The notes: generated by a model not told the origin, from the sequence alone. A DNA stretch of 64,000 bases from Leptospira yanagawae serovar Saopaulo str. Sao Paulo = ATCC 700523 (GCF_000332475.2 NZ_AOGX02000015.1:1258195-1322194); one strand, 5' to 3'. Counted from the stretch's first letter, positions 45,482-55,437 are shown. Numbers and translations are program-made.

Positions 45482-47554
45482 TTAAACAAATCCTAAAATT
45501 TTTCCCAATTGGTATACCACAAAGGACGCCGTTATGGCAAGAGTTGTCATATACAGGAATTGGACTGTTGGCCATAATAAACTCCCTGTTTCCTTTTTTG
45601 TGACAGCGAGTGTAGACATACATTGGCTTGCAAAAGCAAAAAACAGCAGAAGAGAGAGCCCAGTAAGAGGTGTCCAAACAAAAGATCCATCGGGTTTTTT
45701 ATCGGCCCGTAATGTCTCTCGTAATGATTCAGATTCCTCACCTTCCTGTTCTGAGCCGTATAATACAGCTAAGGTGGATACCATCACTTCTCTTGCGGCA
45801 AACGAGGTAAGAATTGAAATTCCAATTTTCCAATCAAATCCAAGTGGAGCAATCGCGGGTTCCATCCCTTTCCCTAACCTACCTATGTAGGATGTTTCTA
45901 TGGGGCTTGTTTTCCAAACATTGTTTTTGTATTCCGCAGGGAAATGGCTGAGAAACCATAGTAAAACAGAAATATACAAAATGATTTGGCCAGCAGATGC
46001 CAAAAATGATTTTACCTTTCCATACACTGTATAAAACAAACTCTTTGCTGAAGGAATATTGTATCTTGGTAATTCCATTACAAAGTAAGAGGCATTTTCT
46101 TTGAAAACGGTTTTTCTGAAGATAAGTGCAAAGGTAAAACTCACTGCCATTCCTAAAAAAAACATCGAAAACAAAACAAATCCTTGGACATTAAAAATTC
46201 CAAATATAGGTGGGTAACTAAAAACCGTTCCGACAATTAATATGTAAACTGGGTATCTCGCCGAACACATAATTAATGGAGACACCATAATTGTTGTGAA
46301 GCGATCTGATTTGTTTTCTATGGTTCTTGTGCCGAGAATGGCTGGCACAGCACAGGCCGCCGAAGAAAGAAGTGGGATAAACGATTTTCCAGAGAGGCCA
46401 AATCTTCCCATCAATCGATCTGTTAAAAAACTAGCTCGTGCCAAATATCCAGATTCTTCTAAAATTCCAATGAATAAAAAGAGTAGGGCAATTTGTGGGA
46501 TAAATACGATCACACTCCCTACACCACCTAATATCCCTTCAACGAGTAAAGACCGAAACGGACCATCCGGTAAATATGAGGCAATGTAGGATTGTAAGTT
46601 CGTGATCCCAACTTCAATTAAGTCCATCGGAACTTCGGCAAAGCTAAACAAACTTTGGAATAATATTCCCATCAAAATGAAAAAACATAAAAAACCCAAT
46701 ACAGGATGTAAAAAAAGTGAATCCAGTTTCTCTCCTAAATTACCCTGTTTGAAATTTGGGGTTTTGATTGTGTCTGAAATAATTTTTTTAATCAGGATGG
46801 ACCTGTGGATCATTTCCTCTTGGTAACCAAATTGAAATTCTTTTGCCGATAATTCTTTTTTTAATAAAAGTTTTGTTGGTTCAGGAAATTGGTTTAAGTA
46901 ACGATCGTCATGAAGATGAGTATCTCCATTCAGAAATTTTAAGGCTTGTGAAAGAAAAAACTCCGCTTCATTCGTTGTGATTTCTAGTTTTTGTTTGAGA
47001 GAGGTTAAAAACGATTCTTCTTTCGGTTCCCACTTCCAAAGTCTTTTTTGTTTTTGAAACGAGTTTTCTTTCGTTAGTAATGTTTTTAGTTCACCAATCC
47101 CGTCTCCTGATTTTGCATTCACCAGTACGATCTGTAATCCGAGGGATTGTTTCAGTTTTTCCAAATCAAATTGGATGTTCTTTTTTTCTAATACATCCTT
47201 CATTGTGAGGACAACGAGTGTTGGTACTCCCATATCAATGATTTGTAATAAAAATTGTAAACCACGTTCTAAATTGAGAGCATCCAAAACATAAATGACA
47301 GCTTCGTCTTCTTTCCTTTGCAGTAATACTTCGTATGCAATTTTTTTATCTTCTGCAATCCCACCAAGACCGTATGTACCTGGTAAGTCGGTAATTTTTA
47401 ACTCAAAATTTGGTAAAGAAACAAACCCTTCCTTTTTTTCTACAGTGACTCCACTGAAGTTTCCTGTTTTTTGTGTTAGGCCTGTGAGTTGGTTGAATAA
47501 TGTGGTTTTACCACAGTTTGGATTTCCGACAAGGTAAATGTTTTTTTGTTTCAT
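45482..47554 (-). CDS. feoB: Ferrous iron transporter B
   Basis: 690 residues from ATG 47554; the longer frame to 47629 overlaps feoA. The N-terminal G domain has G1 GNPNCGKTT and G3 DLPGTYGLG. The G4 position reads LTMKD rather than the usual NxxD. The membrane domain carries SAACAVPAILGTRTI and FAAREVMVSTLAVLYG with the Cys and gate residues known for FeoB, and about eleven helices. It imports Fe(II) across the inner membrane, using GTP binding as a regulatory switch. It lies two bases after feoA in the same message. Confidence 0.95.
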   Translation of the reverse strand: MKQKNIYLVGNPNCGKTTLFNQLTGLTQKTGNFSGVTVEKKEGFVSLPNFELKITDLPGTYGLGGIAEDKKIAYEVLLQRKEDEAVIYVLDALNLERGLQFLLQIIDMGVPTLVVLTMKDVLEKKNIQFDLEKLKQSLGLQIVLVNAKSGDGIGELKTLLTKENSFQKQKRLWKWEPKEESFLTSLKQKLEITTNEAEFFLSQALKFLNGDTHLHDDRYLNQFPEPTKLLLKKELSAKEFQFGYQEEMIHRSILIKKIISDTIKTPNFKQGNLGEKLDSLFLHPVLGFLCFFILMGILFQSLFSFAEVPMDLIEVGITNLQSYIASYLPDGPFRSLLVEGILGGVGSVIVFIPQIALLFLFIGILEESGYLARASFLTDRLMGRFGLSGKSFIPLLSSAACAVPAILGTRTIENKSDRFTTIMVSPLIMCSARYPVYILIVGTVFSYPPIFGIFNVQGFVLFSMFFLGMAVSFTFALIFRKTVFKENASYFVMELPRYNIPSAKSLFYTVYGKVKSFLASAGQIILYISVLLWFLSHFPAEYKNNVWKTSPIETSYIGRLGKGMEPAIAPLGFDWKIGISILTSFAAREVMVSTLAVLYGSEQEGEESESLRETLRADKKPDGSFVWTPLTGLSLLLFFAFASQCMSTLAVTKKETGSLLWPTVQFLYMTTLAITASFVVYQLGKILGFV

Positions 47555-47556
47555 TG

Positions 47557-47790
47557 TTAGGTGGTTTTTAGTAAAATTGCTTCTCCATCTTTCATTCGTA
47601 ACCCGATGGTTGTGCCACCGAGTGTGCATATCAACTTTCCAAGTATCACCGATTTTGTTTTTAAAAGAATTTTTGCACCAGGGAAAAATCCTAACTCCAA
47701 AAGTTCCGTAAGCATTGGTTTTGGCAATTTGTCCATATTGATGGATTGGATAACGGCAGTTTCACCTTCGTTTAAGTCAAGTAAGGTCAT
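47557..47790 (-). CDS. feoA: Ferrous iron transport protein A
   Basis: 77 residues with an SH3-like FeoA fold: MTLLDLNEGETAVIQSIN, MLTELLELGFFPGAKI and IGLRMKDGEAILLK. FeoA is a small cytoplasmic partner of FeoB. It overlaps the ABC1 kinase gene by four bases and lies two bases before feoB, so the three genes are probably one operon. Confidence 0.9.
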   Translation of the reverse strand: MTLLDLNEGETAVIQSINMDKLPKPMLTELLELGFFPGAKILLKTKSVILGKLICTLGGTTIGLRMKDGEAILLKTT

Positions 47791-49112
47791 GTTTTCCCTA
47801 TTACAAAGTTTTGAGAGTCACGGAACAAATTGATCTCAGGAGCCATTGATTTTACATATCTATCGAAGTATAACATTTGTTTCATGAGTAAAGCAAATTC
47901 CCTGGGGATTTTTAATCCATTTTTTTCGGCAATTTCCTTCATATCGAACATGATTCGATTCACTTTGGATTCATCAAACATTTCATTTTCTGTTAGATGA
48001 ACATAAACAGATTCTAATTCGTTAAATACAGAATCCAATTCTTTGGCAAGAAGAGTAGGATTCACTCCACTATCGGTTGAATCCATTTCAACAAGACCTT
48101 TGGCAACGAGTGTTGGTTCACCGATTCCAATCCCTTGTGTGAAAAGCATAAGTCCTCTCCAGATTTTTGGAGAAATCCTTCCTACAATTCCAAAGTCGAT
48201 AAATCCTATGCTACCATCTTTTAAGATCATCAAATTTCCTGCATGTACGTCCGCATGAAAAAAACCTTGGTTGGACAAGGAAGAAAACCAAATTTCAAGT
48301 GCATCACTTAAGACTTTCCTTGGGTTGTCTGTAAATTGTTTGAGTCCTTTTTCATCTGTGATGGGAACTCCATAAAACCTTTCCATGGTTAGAACTTTTT
48401 TTGTAGAAAGTGTATGGTAAACACGAGGCACTCGGGCTCTTGTTTCCTTAGCCTTTAATAGATAGGACTCAAACTCCTCGATGTTTTTTGCTTCTTGGAT
48501 GAAATCAATTTCTTGTAGAATGGAAGTTTGGAATTCTTGGAACATTGCAGTGAGTCCTGATTTTTTAAATTCAGGGGCAATGATCTCTAATACCTTTGTG
48601 AGAATTCCTAATATCTGCATATCGGTTTTTAAAGTTAGGTGGACATCTGGTCTTTGGACTTTTACCACAACATCCAATCCTTCTTTTGTAACGGCTGCAT
48701 GGACTTGGGCAATGGATGCAGATGCCAGAGGTGTTTCTTCGAAGTTATGGAAAAGGGTTTCTAGTTTCCCACCAAGTTCCCGTTCCACTGAGGAACGAAT
48801 TTCACGAAAATGGACAGGCCTAACGGAATCGAGACAGGCTTGCATCTCTTCCACATATTCAATTGGGAAAAGGGAAGGGGCACTGGCAATGAATTGTCCG
48901 AGTTTGATGTAGGTAGCTCCCAACTGGGAGAAGGCTTCTCGGAGTGAGATGGCTATCTCTCGATGGTTTGGCTCTCCTTTGGCAAGTTTTGCCAGGATTC
49001 CGACAAGTCTTGTTGAGAACACAAAACTGGAATGCGCCACCCTGAGGCTTGAGTGGAGGCCAAAAGAAACAATCTCGGAAAAAGAGTCCATAAACCCTAA
49101 TTTGGGACTCAA
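47787..49112 (-). CDS. ABC1/UbiB-family atypical kinase
   Basis: 441 residues; a start at ATG 49091 (MDSFSEIV) is possible. Family motifs: the KxGQ signature in GATYIKLGQFIAS, the alanine-rich loop LASASIAQVHAA, the catalytic-type HADVHAGNLMI and the metal DFG in SIGFIDFGIVGRI. UbiB/AarF proteins are membrane-linked ATPases that support ubiquinone or lipid metabolism. Leptospira uses menaquinone-type or other quinones, so its exact partner is unclear. The gene heads the feoAB operon. Confidence 0.9.
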   Translation of the reverse strand: MSPKLGFMDSFSEIVSFGLHSSLRVAHSSFVFSTRLVGILAKLAKGEPNHREIAISLREAFSQLGATYIKLGQFIASAPSLFPIEYVEEMQACLDSVRPVHFREIRSSVERELGGKLETLFHNFEETPLASASIAQVHAAVTKEGLDVVVKVQRPDVHLTLKTDMQILGILTKVLEIIAPEFKKSGLTAMFQEFQTSILQEIDFIQEAKNIEEFESYLLKAKETRARVPRVYHTLSTKKVLTMERFYGVPITDEKGLKQFTDNPRKVLSDALEIWFSSLSNQGFFHADVHAGNLMILKDGSIGFIDFGIVGRISPKIWRGLMLFTQGIGIGEPTLVAKGLVEMDSTDSGVNPTLLAKELDSVFNELESVYVHLTENEMFDESKVNRIMFDMKEIAEKNGLKIPREFALLMKQMLYFDRYVKSMAPEINLFRDSQNFVIGKT

Positions 49113-49206
49113 ATGGGGTTTGGAAACGAGAAAATGGACTCCGGACCTACAATTGAAATAGAGTTGCAGGAATAGGTCCCAACCAAAAACTTATCAAATC
49201 GCACCC

Positions 49207-51207
49207 ATGAGCCAAGAAACTGTCCTGTACCAAGAGTTAGAGAAACTCGATCTCAACGAGATCAAAAAAATCGCAAATCTTTGGAACATCCAAAAGATCC
49301 CGGGAAAGGACAAAAAATCGACCATTTTGGGTCTCATGGAGATCTTCCAAAACGAATTTTACCTCAAAGGTGTTTTGGAAAAGTTCACACCACTCCAAGT
49401 CAATATTCTCACTTCCATTTTGAAAAACAAAGGTGTGATGACACTCGGAGAAATATCGAGAAAGGTCAATATCCCTCCCATCAATGTGGAGATGGAGTTA
49501 AATGTCCTTCGAAAGTATTATCTTTTATACCAAAGAAAAAACCGAGAACGCCTTACTAATAATTTAGATAAATACCATACCTATGATGAATACCAAAAAC
49601 TCATCAAAGTAGAAACAAACCCAAAGGGTGAGAAGTTTAAGTATTCCATTGAAAAATCCCTCCACAAAGCAACACTTGCGGAACTTCCAGAAGAATGGAA
49701 AGAAGCAGTTGGTGTTAAAAAAGGGGAACACATTGATACCTTTTTAAAACATGCACTCAGTCTTGAGTTTTTACAAAAGTTAATCGATGATCTTTCTGAC
49801 TTTGATAAAGATGTTTTACACCAAATTTACATCCATGGTGGTGTCATTGAAGCAGATACAATTCGCAATTATATCACAGTCAATCGAGGAAAGTTTGAAC
49901 AAACCATCCCTCACCTAACAGCACTCCATTTGGTTCGCGATTTGTATTACGTGGAAGACAAATTCATTCGTGTAATTGTTATCCCAAAAGAAATTCTCGA
50001 CCATTTACAGTTTTCACCGATTTTACCTCCGGTCAAAAAGGGAACCCGTGTTCGTCAGGAAAAAATTTCTGCGAACGGTCTCGATTTTTTCTTAAACGTA
50101 AAAAAACTGATTTCTTATATTTCAAGAAAGGGTTTGAACCTGGCGAAGTCCGGTAAAATCAAACAGGCAGATCATAAAAGAACGGAAACGGAACTTTTAT
50201 CTCCTGATATTGAAATTTTCCCAGAAAAAAGCCAAGTTTATCAAATTGAACTCATTCTCCCCATCTTAAAGCTGTTAGGCTATGTTGATATCAAGGGTGA
50301 AAACGTCATTCTCATCCAAGAAACCGATGAGTTTTTGAAAAAAGATATTTTTGAAATCATGAAACTTGTGATTCACGAAGTGAATGAAGCAAGGACTCGT
50401 AGACTAAATCCACCAGAAGTTTTCACTGCAACAGAAGTTCCATTTTATGAAAAAGGAATTTTGGACAAAACAGTGAAACTCATTATGGCACATGGAAAAA
50501 TCAATACCTCTGTGATTTTTTCTCACATCATCCGTGACCATTTGGTTTTTGCTCCTACCTTCCAAATCAAAACCTATGATGAAGATTTGGCAGACCTTAG
50601 AAAAGAAATCATATCAGCGATTTTTTACTTACAACTCTTTGGCCTCATTGAAGTGGAATACCCTCAAAGAAATTTGAGTTTATCAGAGCTTGGGCTCCAT
50701 TATTTCAACCATGAACCTCTTGTAACTGTGACGGAAAAAGGTGGGATTACCATTAACCCAGACTTTTCCATCATTGCTTTCCCTGATAGAGTTTCTTTAC
50801 ACGGAATCCATTTACTCAAAGCATTTTGTGAACTCAAAGATTATGATAGAGTATATACTTTCTTACTCACAAAGGATAGTTTCCAATTGGGAATTTTACT
50901 TGGGTATGACAAAGAAACATTCATTCATTTCTTAAGAGAGTCATCTAAAGCAGAACTTGCTCAAAACTTACTCTTCTTACTCGATGATTGGGGAAATAAT
51001 TTACCAATTGTAACCATCACTGAAGATTCTGTTCTACTTAGAACCAAAGATTCGCAAGTGATGGAACTGCTACTTGGCCAAATCAAAGGGAAAAAGTTTG
51101 TATTAGAAGAAGTGAGTCCAACAGGCATCATCATTGAAAAATCGAAGGTGATGGAAGTGATTGCCATCGCTGAGAAACTCAATATGATCATCCGTTTGAA
51201 TCGTTAG
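49207..51207 (+). CDS. Helicase-associated winged-helix protein without a helicase core
   Basis: 666 residues. The segment [20 protein letters not shown] (about residue 510) followed by helical turns fits the XPB/Ssl2-type Helicase_C_3-like domain. Two winged-helix-like regions seem to lie in the first 300 residues ([40 protein letters not shown]). No DEAD box, Walker A or helicase motif VI is present, so it cannot be an ATPase helicase. It probably acts as a DNA- or RNA-binding scaffold. Function unknown; start ATG 49207 without a strong ribosome site. Confidence 0.6.
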   Translation: MSQETVLYQELEKLDLNEIKKIANLWNIQKIPGKDKKSTILGLMEIFQNEFYLKGVLEKFTPLQVNILTSILKNKGVMTLGEISRKVNIPPINVEMELNVLRKYYLLYQRKNRERLTNNLDKYHTYDEYQKLIKVETNPKGEKFKYSIEKSLHKATLAELPEEWKEAVGVKKGEHIDTFLKHALSLEFLQKLIDDLSDFDKDVLHQIYIHGGVIEADTIRNYITVNRGKFEQTIPHLTALHLVRDLYYVEDKFIRVIVIPKEILDHLQFSPILPPVKKGTRVRQEKISANGLDFFLNVKKLISYISRKGLNLAKSGKIKQADHKRTETELLSPDIEIFPEKSQVYQIELILPILKLLGYVDIKGENVILIQETDEFLKKDIFEIMKLVIHEVNEARTRRLNPPEVFTATEVPFYEKGILDKTVKLIMAHGKINTSVIFSHIIRDHLVFAPTFQIKTYDEDLADLRKEIISAIFYLQLFGLIEVEYPQRNLSLSELGLHYFNHEPLVTVTEKGGITINPDFSIIAFPDRVSLHGIHLLKAFCELKDYDRVYTFLLTKDSFQLGILLGYDKETFIHFLRESSKAELAQNLLFLLDDWGNNLPIVTITEDSVLLRTKDSQVMELLLGQIKGKKFVLEEVSPTGIIIEKSKVMEVIAIAEKLNMIIRLNR

Positions 51208-51259
51208 TTCCAAATACAAATTCCCTGAAGTTTTTGATTGAATCTAAATCCATTCAAAA

Positions 51260-51287
51260 AAAAAGACCAACTTTTGTTGGTCTTTTT
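51260..51287. terminator. Bidirectional terminator
   Basis: Stem AAAAAGACCAAC / GTTGGTCTTTTT (51260-51271 and 51276-51287) with a TTTT loop, T-rich on one strand and A-rich on the other. It lies between the plus gene ending at 51207 and the minus gene ending at 51331. Confidence 0.85.
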
Positions 51288-51330
51288 GATACTTTCCCCC
51301 TTCAAACGAGAGGGCTATGCGACGAAATGA

Positions 51331-51627
51331 TTATTTTTTTTCGCCAACCGTGAGTTCTGGATCGGTGACTTTGATTTTGCTTTTAAAATCCCATTTGCGA
51401 AATGGAGATACAGCATCCAATCTTTCTTGTGTGACAAAGAACAATCTTTCTCCGTATTTCACAAGCCCACCCTTGTAGTATGCATATTTGGTTTTGTGGT
51501 CAACAGTTCCCACTTCGACAACCTTATTCCAATCTTCGCAAGTCTTAAGTGATGGTACCTTTCTAAGATACAACTCCTTGATTGAGTTTTCTTTGACTGC
51601 ATCGCGAAGTATTTTTTCCCATTCCAT
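51331..51627 (-). CDS. Hypothetical protein (98 residues)
   Basis: A small, soluble, charged protein starting MEWEKILRDAVKENSIKELYL. It reads like one alpha helix followed by short strands (YAYYKGGLVKYGERLFFVTQ). No signal peptide or motif was recognised. It lies 25 bases after lnt and before a terminator, so it is probably the last gene of the lipase-chaperone-lnt group. Function unknown. Confidence 0.6.
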   Translation of the reverse strand: MEWEKILRDAVKENSIKELYLRKVPSLKTCEDWNKVVEVGTVDHKTKYAYYKGGLVKYGERLFFVTQERLDAVSPFRKWDFKSKIKVTDPELTVGEKK

Positions 51628-51652
51628 ATTCGAATAGCCTTTCTATCCTATG

Positions 51653-53272
51653 CTAAATTTCAATTTCATTTTTCTTTTTATACGAGTCTAGGGCTCTAGG
51701 ACTCGTGAAAAATACAAAAAATAAGAGAAAAAGAGCCAATATCCTCCATGGGTAGGGTCCAACCGACAGATAAGCTGTTTTTCTCTCTTTGGAAACGGTC
51801 ATCACATCTAGGTATCCGATTGCCTTTTGAAGGATAGGAAGTTCGCCCATCATCTCTCGGCCCCATGGATCGTATGCTGTCGTCATGCCTGAAACTGCAG
51901 ACCGAATGTATGGCCTACCTGATTCGATCGCTCTTAATCTGCCAGCTCCCGCATGTTGTTTGGTTTCCGTCAAACTTTCAAACCAAGAATCATTTGTAAG
52001 ATTGATGATAAGCTCTGACGGGGACTCATTTATCATTTTTCTCAAAAATTCTGGATACAGGACCTCGTAACAAATCAGGGGAGTGAAAACTACCGAATTT
52101 CCTTCTTTGGTTGGAAGAGAATGAGAAAGAAATTCTCGATTTGGGATATGTTGACTCGCTTCTGGGAACATGTTTCTTAAAATTGGGAATTCAGATTCAA
52201 AAGGAAGGTATTCTCCAAACGGTAAGAGTATGTGTTTGTATCGCCTGTCAGTTTGTAAGGTGGGCTTCAAAATACTAAATGAATTTCGGGAACCTTCGTC
52301 CCAAACAAGTTCATTAAAAACCAAAGGAGCATTTGCTTGTTTGACAAGTGTTCCCGTGATATCCACAAAACTTTTGCTAAAGGTTGATTTGGGATGATCG
52401 GAAGGATGTGTTCCTAGAAATGGAATGGATGATTCTGGTAATACCAAAGCATCGATTGGTTTGGGAGCATTCCGGATGGCTTCCTCCCCGAGATTATACA
52501 CATCTTGGATGGCCTTCGTCATAAATCCAAAGTTTTCTCTGATTTCATTTTTAGCATATGGTGTATTTGGTTGCACCAACACTAAGTGAAGTGAAGTATT
52601 CGCAGGGATGGTCTCAGCCAAAAAATAAAGGTTACCACAAAAAATAAAAAAGATAGGTGCCAAATACAAAAACGATTGTTTCCAATCACTTGCTTTATTG
52701 CGAATCATAAGATAAAGCAAAGCCACGGAGAGGATAGAAACATATCCCAATACTTCTACACCAAACCTTGCGATTTGACGCCAAAGGATTTGATTCCGAA
52801 AGAGATCCCCCCAATAAACAGGAAATACCATAGGACAGAGCCAATCAGAAATCAAGAAGAGAGATGGGAAAACAAATAGATAAAAATTTGTCTCTTTTAC
52901 CAAACGGTATTTGGTTACAAGATAAGTTCCAACGAAAATGATTCCTATTTTATAAAAGGAAAATAATCCATAGAGTATAAAGAGAATCGATGAAACTAGG
53001 ATTCCATGTCCTGTGATGTTTTGGATTGCATTGCCCATCCAATAAAAACTCGTGCAGGTAACGAAGAATGAAAAAACAATTGTGTATAAAATTGGTTGGA
53101 GAATCTTTTTCTCCTGAAAAATATCTTTTGTGACGAGTAATAAAAAAAATAAACACAAAAACCCTGCGGTGGCATAACCAAAGGGTTCTAAAGAAAGTGC
53201 AAAAAAGATCGCAGCAAATAAAAGGTAAGTGAAAGGGGAATTAATTCCCGGAATTTTTAAGTGTTTTTTCAT
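51653..53272 (-). CDS. lnt: Apolipoprotein N-acyltransferase
   Basis: 539 residues from ATG 53272 (MKKHLKIPGINSPFTYLLF). The N-terminal membrane part has about six to eight helices; a nitrilase domain follows with the triad Glu in DALVLPESSIPFLG, Lys in RRYKHILLPFGEYLPFES and Cys in FTPLICYEVLYPEF, the pattern of Lnt. It adds the third acyl chain to lipoproteins in the inner membrane. The start overlaps the upstream foldase-like gene by 32 bases, so it is probably translated from the lipase-chaperone message. Confidence 0.92.
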   Translation of the reverse strand: MKKHLKIPGINSPFTYLLFAAIFFALSLEPFGYATAGFLCLFFLLLVTKDIFQEKKILQPILYTIVFSFFVTCTSFYWMGNAIQNITGHGILVSSILFILYGLFSFYKIGIIFVGTYLVTKYRLVKETNFYLFVFPSLFLISDWLCPMVFPVYWGDLFRNQILWRQIARFGVEVLGYVSILSVALLYLMIRNKASDWKQSFLYLAPIFFIFCGNLYFLAETIPANTSLHLVLVQPNTPYAKNEIRENFGFMTKAIQDVYNLGEEAIRNAPKPIDALVLPESSIPFLGTHPSDHPKSTFSKSFVDITGTLVKQANAPLVFNELVWDEGSRNSFSILKPTLQTDRRYKHILLPFGEYLPFESEFPILRNMFPEASQHIPNREFLSHSLPTKEGNSVVFTPLICYEVLYPEFLRKMINESPSELIINLTNDSWFESLTETKQHAGAGRLRAIESGRPYIRSAVSGMTTAYDPWGREMMGELPILQKAIGYLDVMTVSKERKTAYLSVGPYPWRILALFLLFFVFFTSPRALDSYKKKNEIEI

Positions 53273-54290
53273 ACTCCAATCTTCTTGTGTATTCTTCCGC
53301 AAGTTCTTTGCTACCTAATGTTTTGATGCGAAGTTCCATTAATTTTTTTTCTTTTTCAGAATCGGAAAGATTTGGATTGTTTTTGAGGTAGTTTGTTTCT
53401 TCTAATTCGAGTTTGGTGATTTTTTCTTCTTCTTCTTTGATTTCTCTTAAAACTTTTTCCATTCGTTCGTTTCCATCCTTACCAAAGTAACGGATACGCA
53501 CTTCTCTTTCTTTTGTTTCGCGATCTGAACCAGATAGTTTTGACAGTTCATTTTGCCTAAGATCCATCTCAGTTTCAAATTTATCATACTGCGGTTCCCG
53601 ACTGACCACTGCATTGTAATAAGGTCCAAAGGATTTTTTTCGATAGTCTTCATACAAACGGATTCTTTCGTCCGCTTTTAGATTTTTGGTTTCATCCAAA
53701 AAATTCTTTCTGTTAAAACTAAATTCTGCTGTTGCTTCTTCCAATCCAAAAATGAGCTCTGCATCATCTTTTGAAAAATACTTCCTACGAAGTTGTTTGA
53801 TTTGTTCGTATCTTTCAGCATTTGTATAGGACTTGGAACTTGGGTCAAGTTGCACCATAGCTTCTTCATACTTCAAATAATTTGTGAGTAAGTTTAAAAG
53901 TTTTTTAGCGTCTTCTCCTGAATATTCGTTTTGAATGAAAGCTTTGATGTATTCGTGGCATTGTTCTCGTGTGCTCCCTTCTGGGCATTGGCGACGAAGG
54001 TTCCATAATTCAGAAATGAGATTCAGTTCGCCTGACTTGGCTTTAGCAATGATCTCATCAAAACGTAAAAATTGACCATCGGGTGAATAAATTGATTTTG
54101 CTGATTCTAAATAAAATGGATCCACAGAAAAACCATCACTTTGAGTTCGAAAAAAAGATTCGGCTTTATCATTTGGATTTTCCTCATTTGCGGAACCAAA
54201 CTCATTGGACTTTGTGAATTGATACATCACAAATAAGAAAAATAAAGCGATGAGACCAATACTGAATGGTCGAAGGTATTTTGCATTCAT
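53241..54290 (-). CDS. Lipase-foldase-like membrane-anchored chaperone
   Basis: 349 residues from ATG 54290. N-terminal membrane helix (LRPFSIGLIALFFLFVMYQF), a low-complexity linker, then a helical, highly charged extended part ending EEYTRRLEYEKTLKNSGN, with repeated motifs such as RRKYFSKDDAELIFGLEEA and VRIRYFGKDGNERMEKV. This anchor-linker-helical layout and the R/FG-type repeats are those of lipase-specific foldases (Lif, LipB/LimA). The canonical FDYFLSAxGE-type motif is not evident, so the call rests on layout plus the directly upstream lipase gene. It would hold and fold the lipase in the periplasm before secretion. Confidence 0.65.
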   Translation of the reverse strand: MNAKYLRPFSIGLIALFFLFVMYQFTKSNEFGSANEENPNDKAESFFRTQSDGFSVDPFYLESAKSIYSPDGQFLRFDEIIAKAKSGELNLISELWNLRRQCPEGSTREQCHEYIKAFIQNEYSGEDAKKLLNLLTNYLKYEEAMVQLDPSSKSYTNAERYEQIKQLRRKYFSKDDAELIFGLEEATAEFSFNRKNFLDETKNLKADERIRLYEDYRKKSFGPYYNAVVSREPQYDKFETEMDLRQNELSKLSGSDRETKEREVRIRYFGKDGNERMEKVLREIKEEEEKITKLELEETNYLKNNPNLSDSEKEKKLMELRIKTLGSKELAEEYTRRLEYEKTLKNSGN

Positions 54291-54330
54291 GGAGATTGTA
54301 GTGTAGTAAAGGATGTAAAATTCTTTCTGG

Positions 54331-54370
54331 AAACAAAAAAACCCAAGCAATCGCTTGGGTTTTCTAAAAA
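54331..54370 (-). terminator. Terminator between lipase and foldase-like genes
   Basis: Stem AACCCAAGC / GCTTGGGTT (54340-54348 and 54353-54361) with a four-base loop. On the minus strand the transcript is followed by a T run (A7 on plus at 54335-54341). It probably ends most lipase transcripts and lets only a fraction read into the foldase gene. Confidence 0.8.
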
Positions 54371-54385
54371 AACTTCAGAAGTAGT

Positions 54386-55315
54386 TTATTGGTTCGCCTT
54401 CATATTCGATGCCATATTCATATAAAATCCTTCCACATCATACCAGAAACTTCCAGAACGAAGTGTGTTGGAAACTTGTAAGTGGTCTACACCAGTCGTT
54501 AAAATTCCATACGAAGGGCCACCTTTCCAAGTTCCCCATTTTTGGGAAGAAAGGGGAACCAGTCCATCATTGGTAGCACCTTGTCCCTGGAAAAGGCCAC
54601 CAGCTGCACACGCAGGGTGTAAAATTCCCATAAGAGGGTGTTGGATCAAATCAGGAATGGTGATAAAAGATCCATAAGAGAAATACTTCACACCAGTTCG
54701 GTTCGGAGTGTACGAGTTAAAGGAAGCCAAACCTTCTTTCGTTAAGGAAGAGAGTGCTGCGAGTGCATTTTGTTGGTTTGTGCCACCATACACAATCTTT
54801 ACCAATGTTTCCACAATGCTTGCTACAAATGGTTGGATCCAACCTGGTAGAACCGTTTTGATGATGTCAGCAATGGGAGATCCGTAATGTGGGGTGTTGA
54901 GTGTGGTGAGTGTTGCCACTCGGCTCGATAAACCTAAGTTTGATACCATATAACGGCTATCGAGTCCACCTTGTGAGTGGCCTAAAATATGGAATTTGCC
55001 AGAGTAATTGGTAGCAGCTGCATACGTTAAGATGGCCGCTTTGAGTTCTTGTGCACGCACTTCGTTCGAGTTGGCAGCAGTTTTTGCTGGTGCATAAACA
55101 GTCGCACCTTGGCTTCGGAGGTAGTCGTCTGTTCCACCCCAATAATTCACAATACTAATGATTCCGCCAGAATTTTCGCCCCAACCGAATAGACCATGGG
55201 AAAGGATGATCGGGTAGGTACCCGCAAGTGGTTTAGAAGAAGAACCAGAACTCGCAAGAACTGGGGTTGCCATCATGGCAGTCACAAAAAAGGCCAATAG
55301 ACTTTTTCGAATCAT
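54386..55315 (-). CDS. Secreted triacylglycerol lipase (family I type)
   Basis: 309 residues from ATG 55315, which has GAGGTG upstream at normal spacing. Signal peptide MIRKSLLAFFVTAMMATPVLA, cleaved near SSGSS. The mature protein begins GTYPIILSHGLFGW (oxyanion strand), with the nucleophile in FHILGHSQGGLDSRYM and TLNTPHYGSPIADI after it. The acid is probably the Asp in GATNDGLVPLSSQKWG and the base the His in GVDHLQVSN. This is the layout of family I.1/I.2 bacterial lipases that need a foldase, and the foldase-like gene follows. Confidence 0.88.
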   Translation of the reverse strand: MIRKSLLAFFVTAMMATPVLASSGSSSKPLAGTYPIILSHGLFGWGENSGGIISIVNYWGGTDDYLRSQGATVYAPAKTAANSNEVRAQELKAAILTYAAATNYSGKFHILGHSQGGLDSRYMVSNLGLSSRVATLTTLNTPHYGSPIADIIKTVLPGWIQPFVASIVETLVKIVYGGTNQQNALAALSSLTKEGLASFNSYTPNRTGVKYFSYGSFITIPDLIQHPLMGILHPACAAGGLFQGQGATNDGLVPLSSQKWGTWKGGPSYGILTTGVDHLQVSNTLRSGSFWYDVEGFYMNMASNMKANQ

Positions 55316-55423
55316 AAATATTTCACCTCTGAATTTTCTAAGATAAAATTGTGGCAATTTGACTTATATGAGGCAAGAAAATTTTTTTATGACAAATAAA
55401 AAAATGGCAAAAATATGTCATAA

Positions 55424-55437
55424 TTGAACATGTTCAA
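55424..55437. promoter_or_regulatory. TetR-type operator 1 (perfect palindrome)
   Basis: TTGAACATGTTCAA, a perfect 14-base palindrome, about 110 bases before the lipase start, followed by AAA on the plus strand. The second copy is 83 bases away, centre to centre. The pair sits between the divergent lipase and TetR-type genes. Confidence 0.7.
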
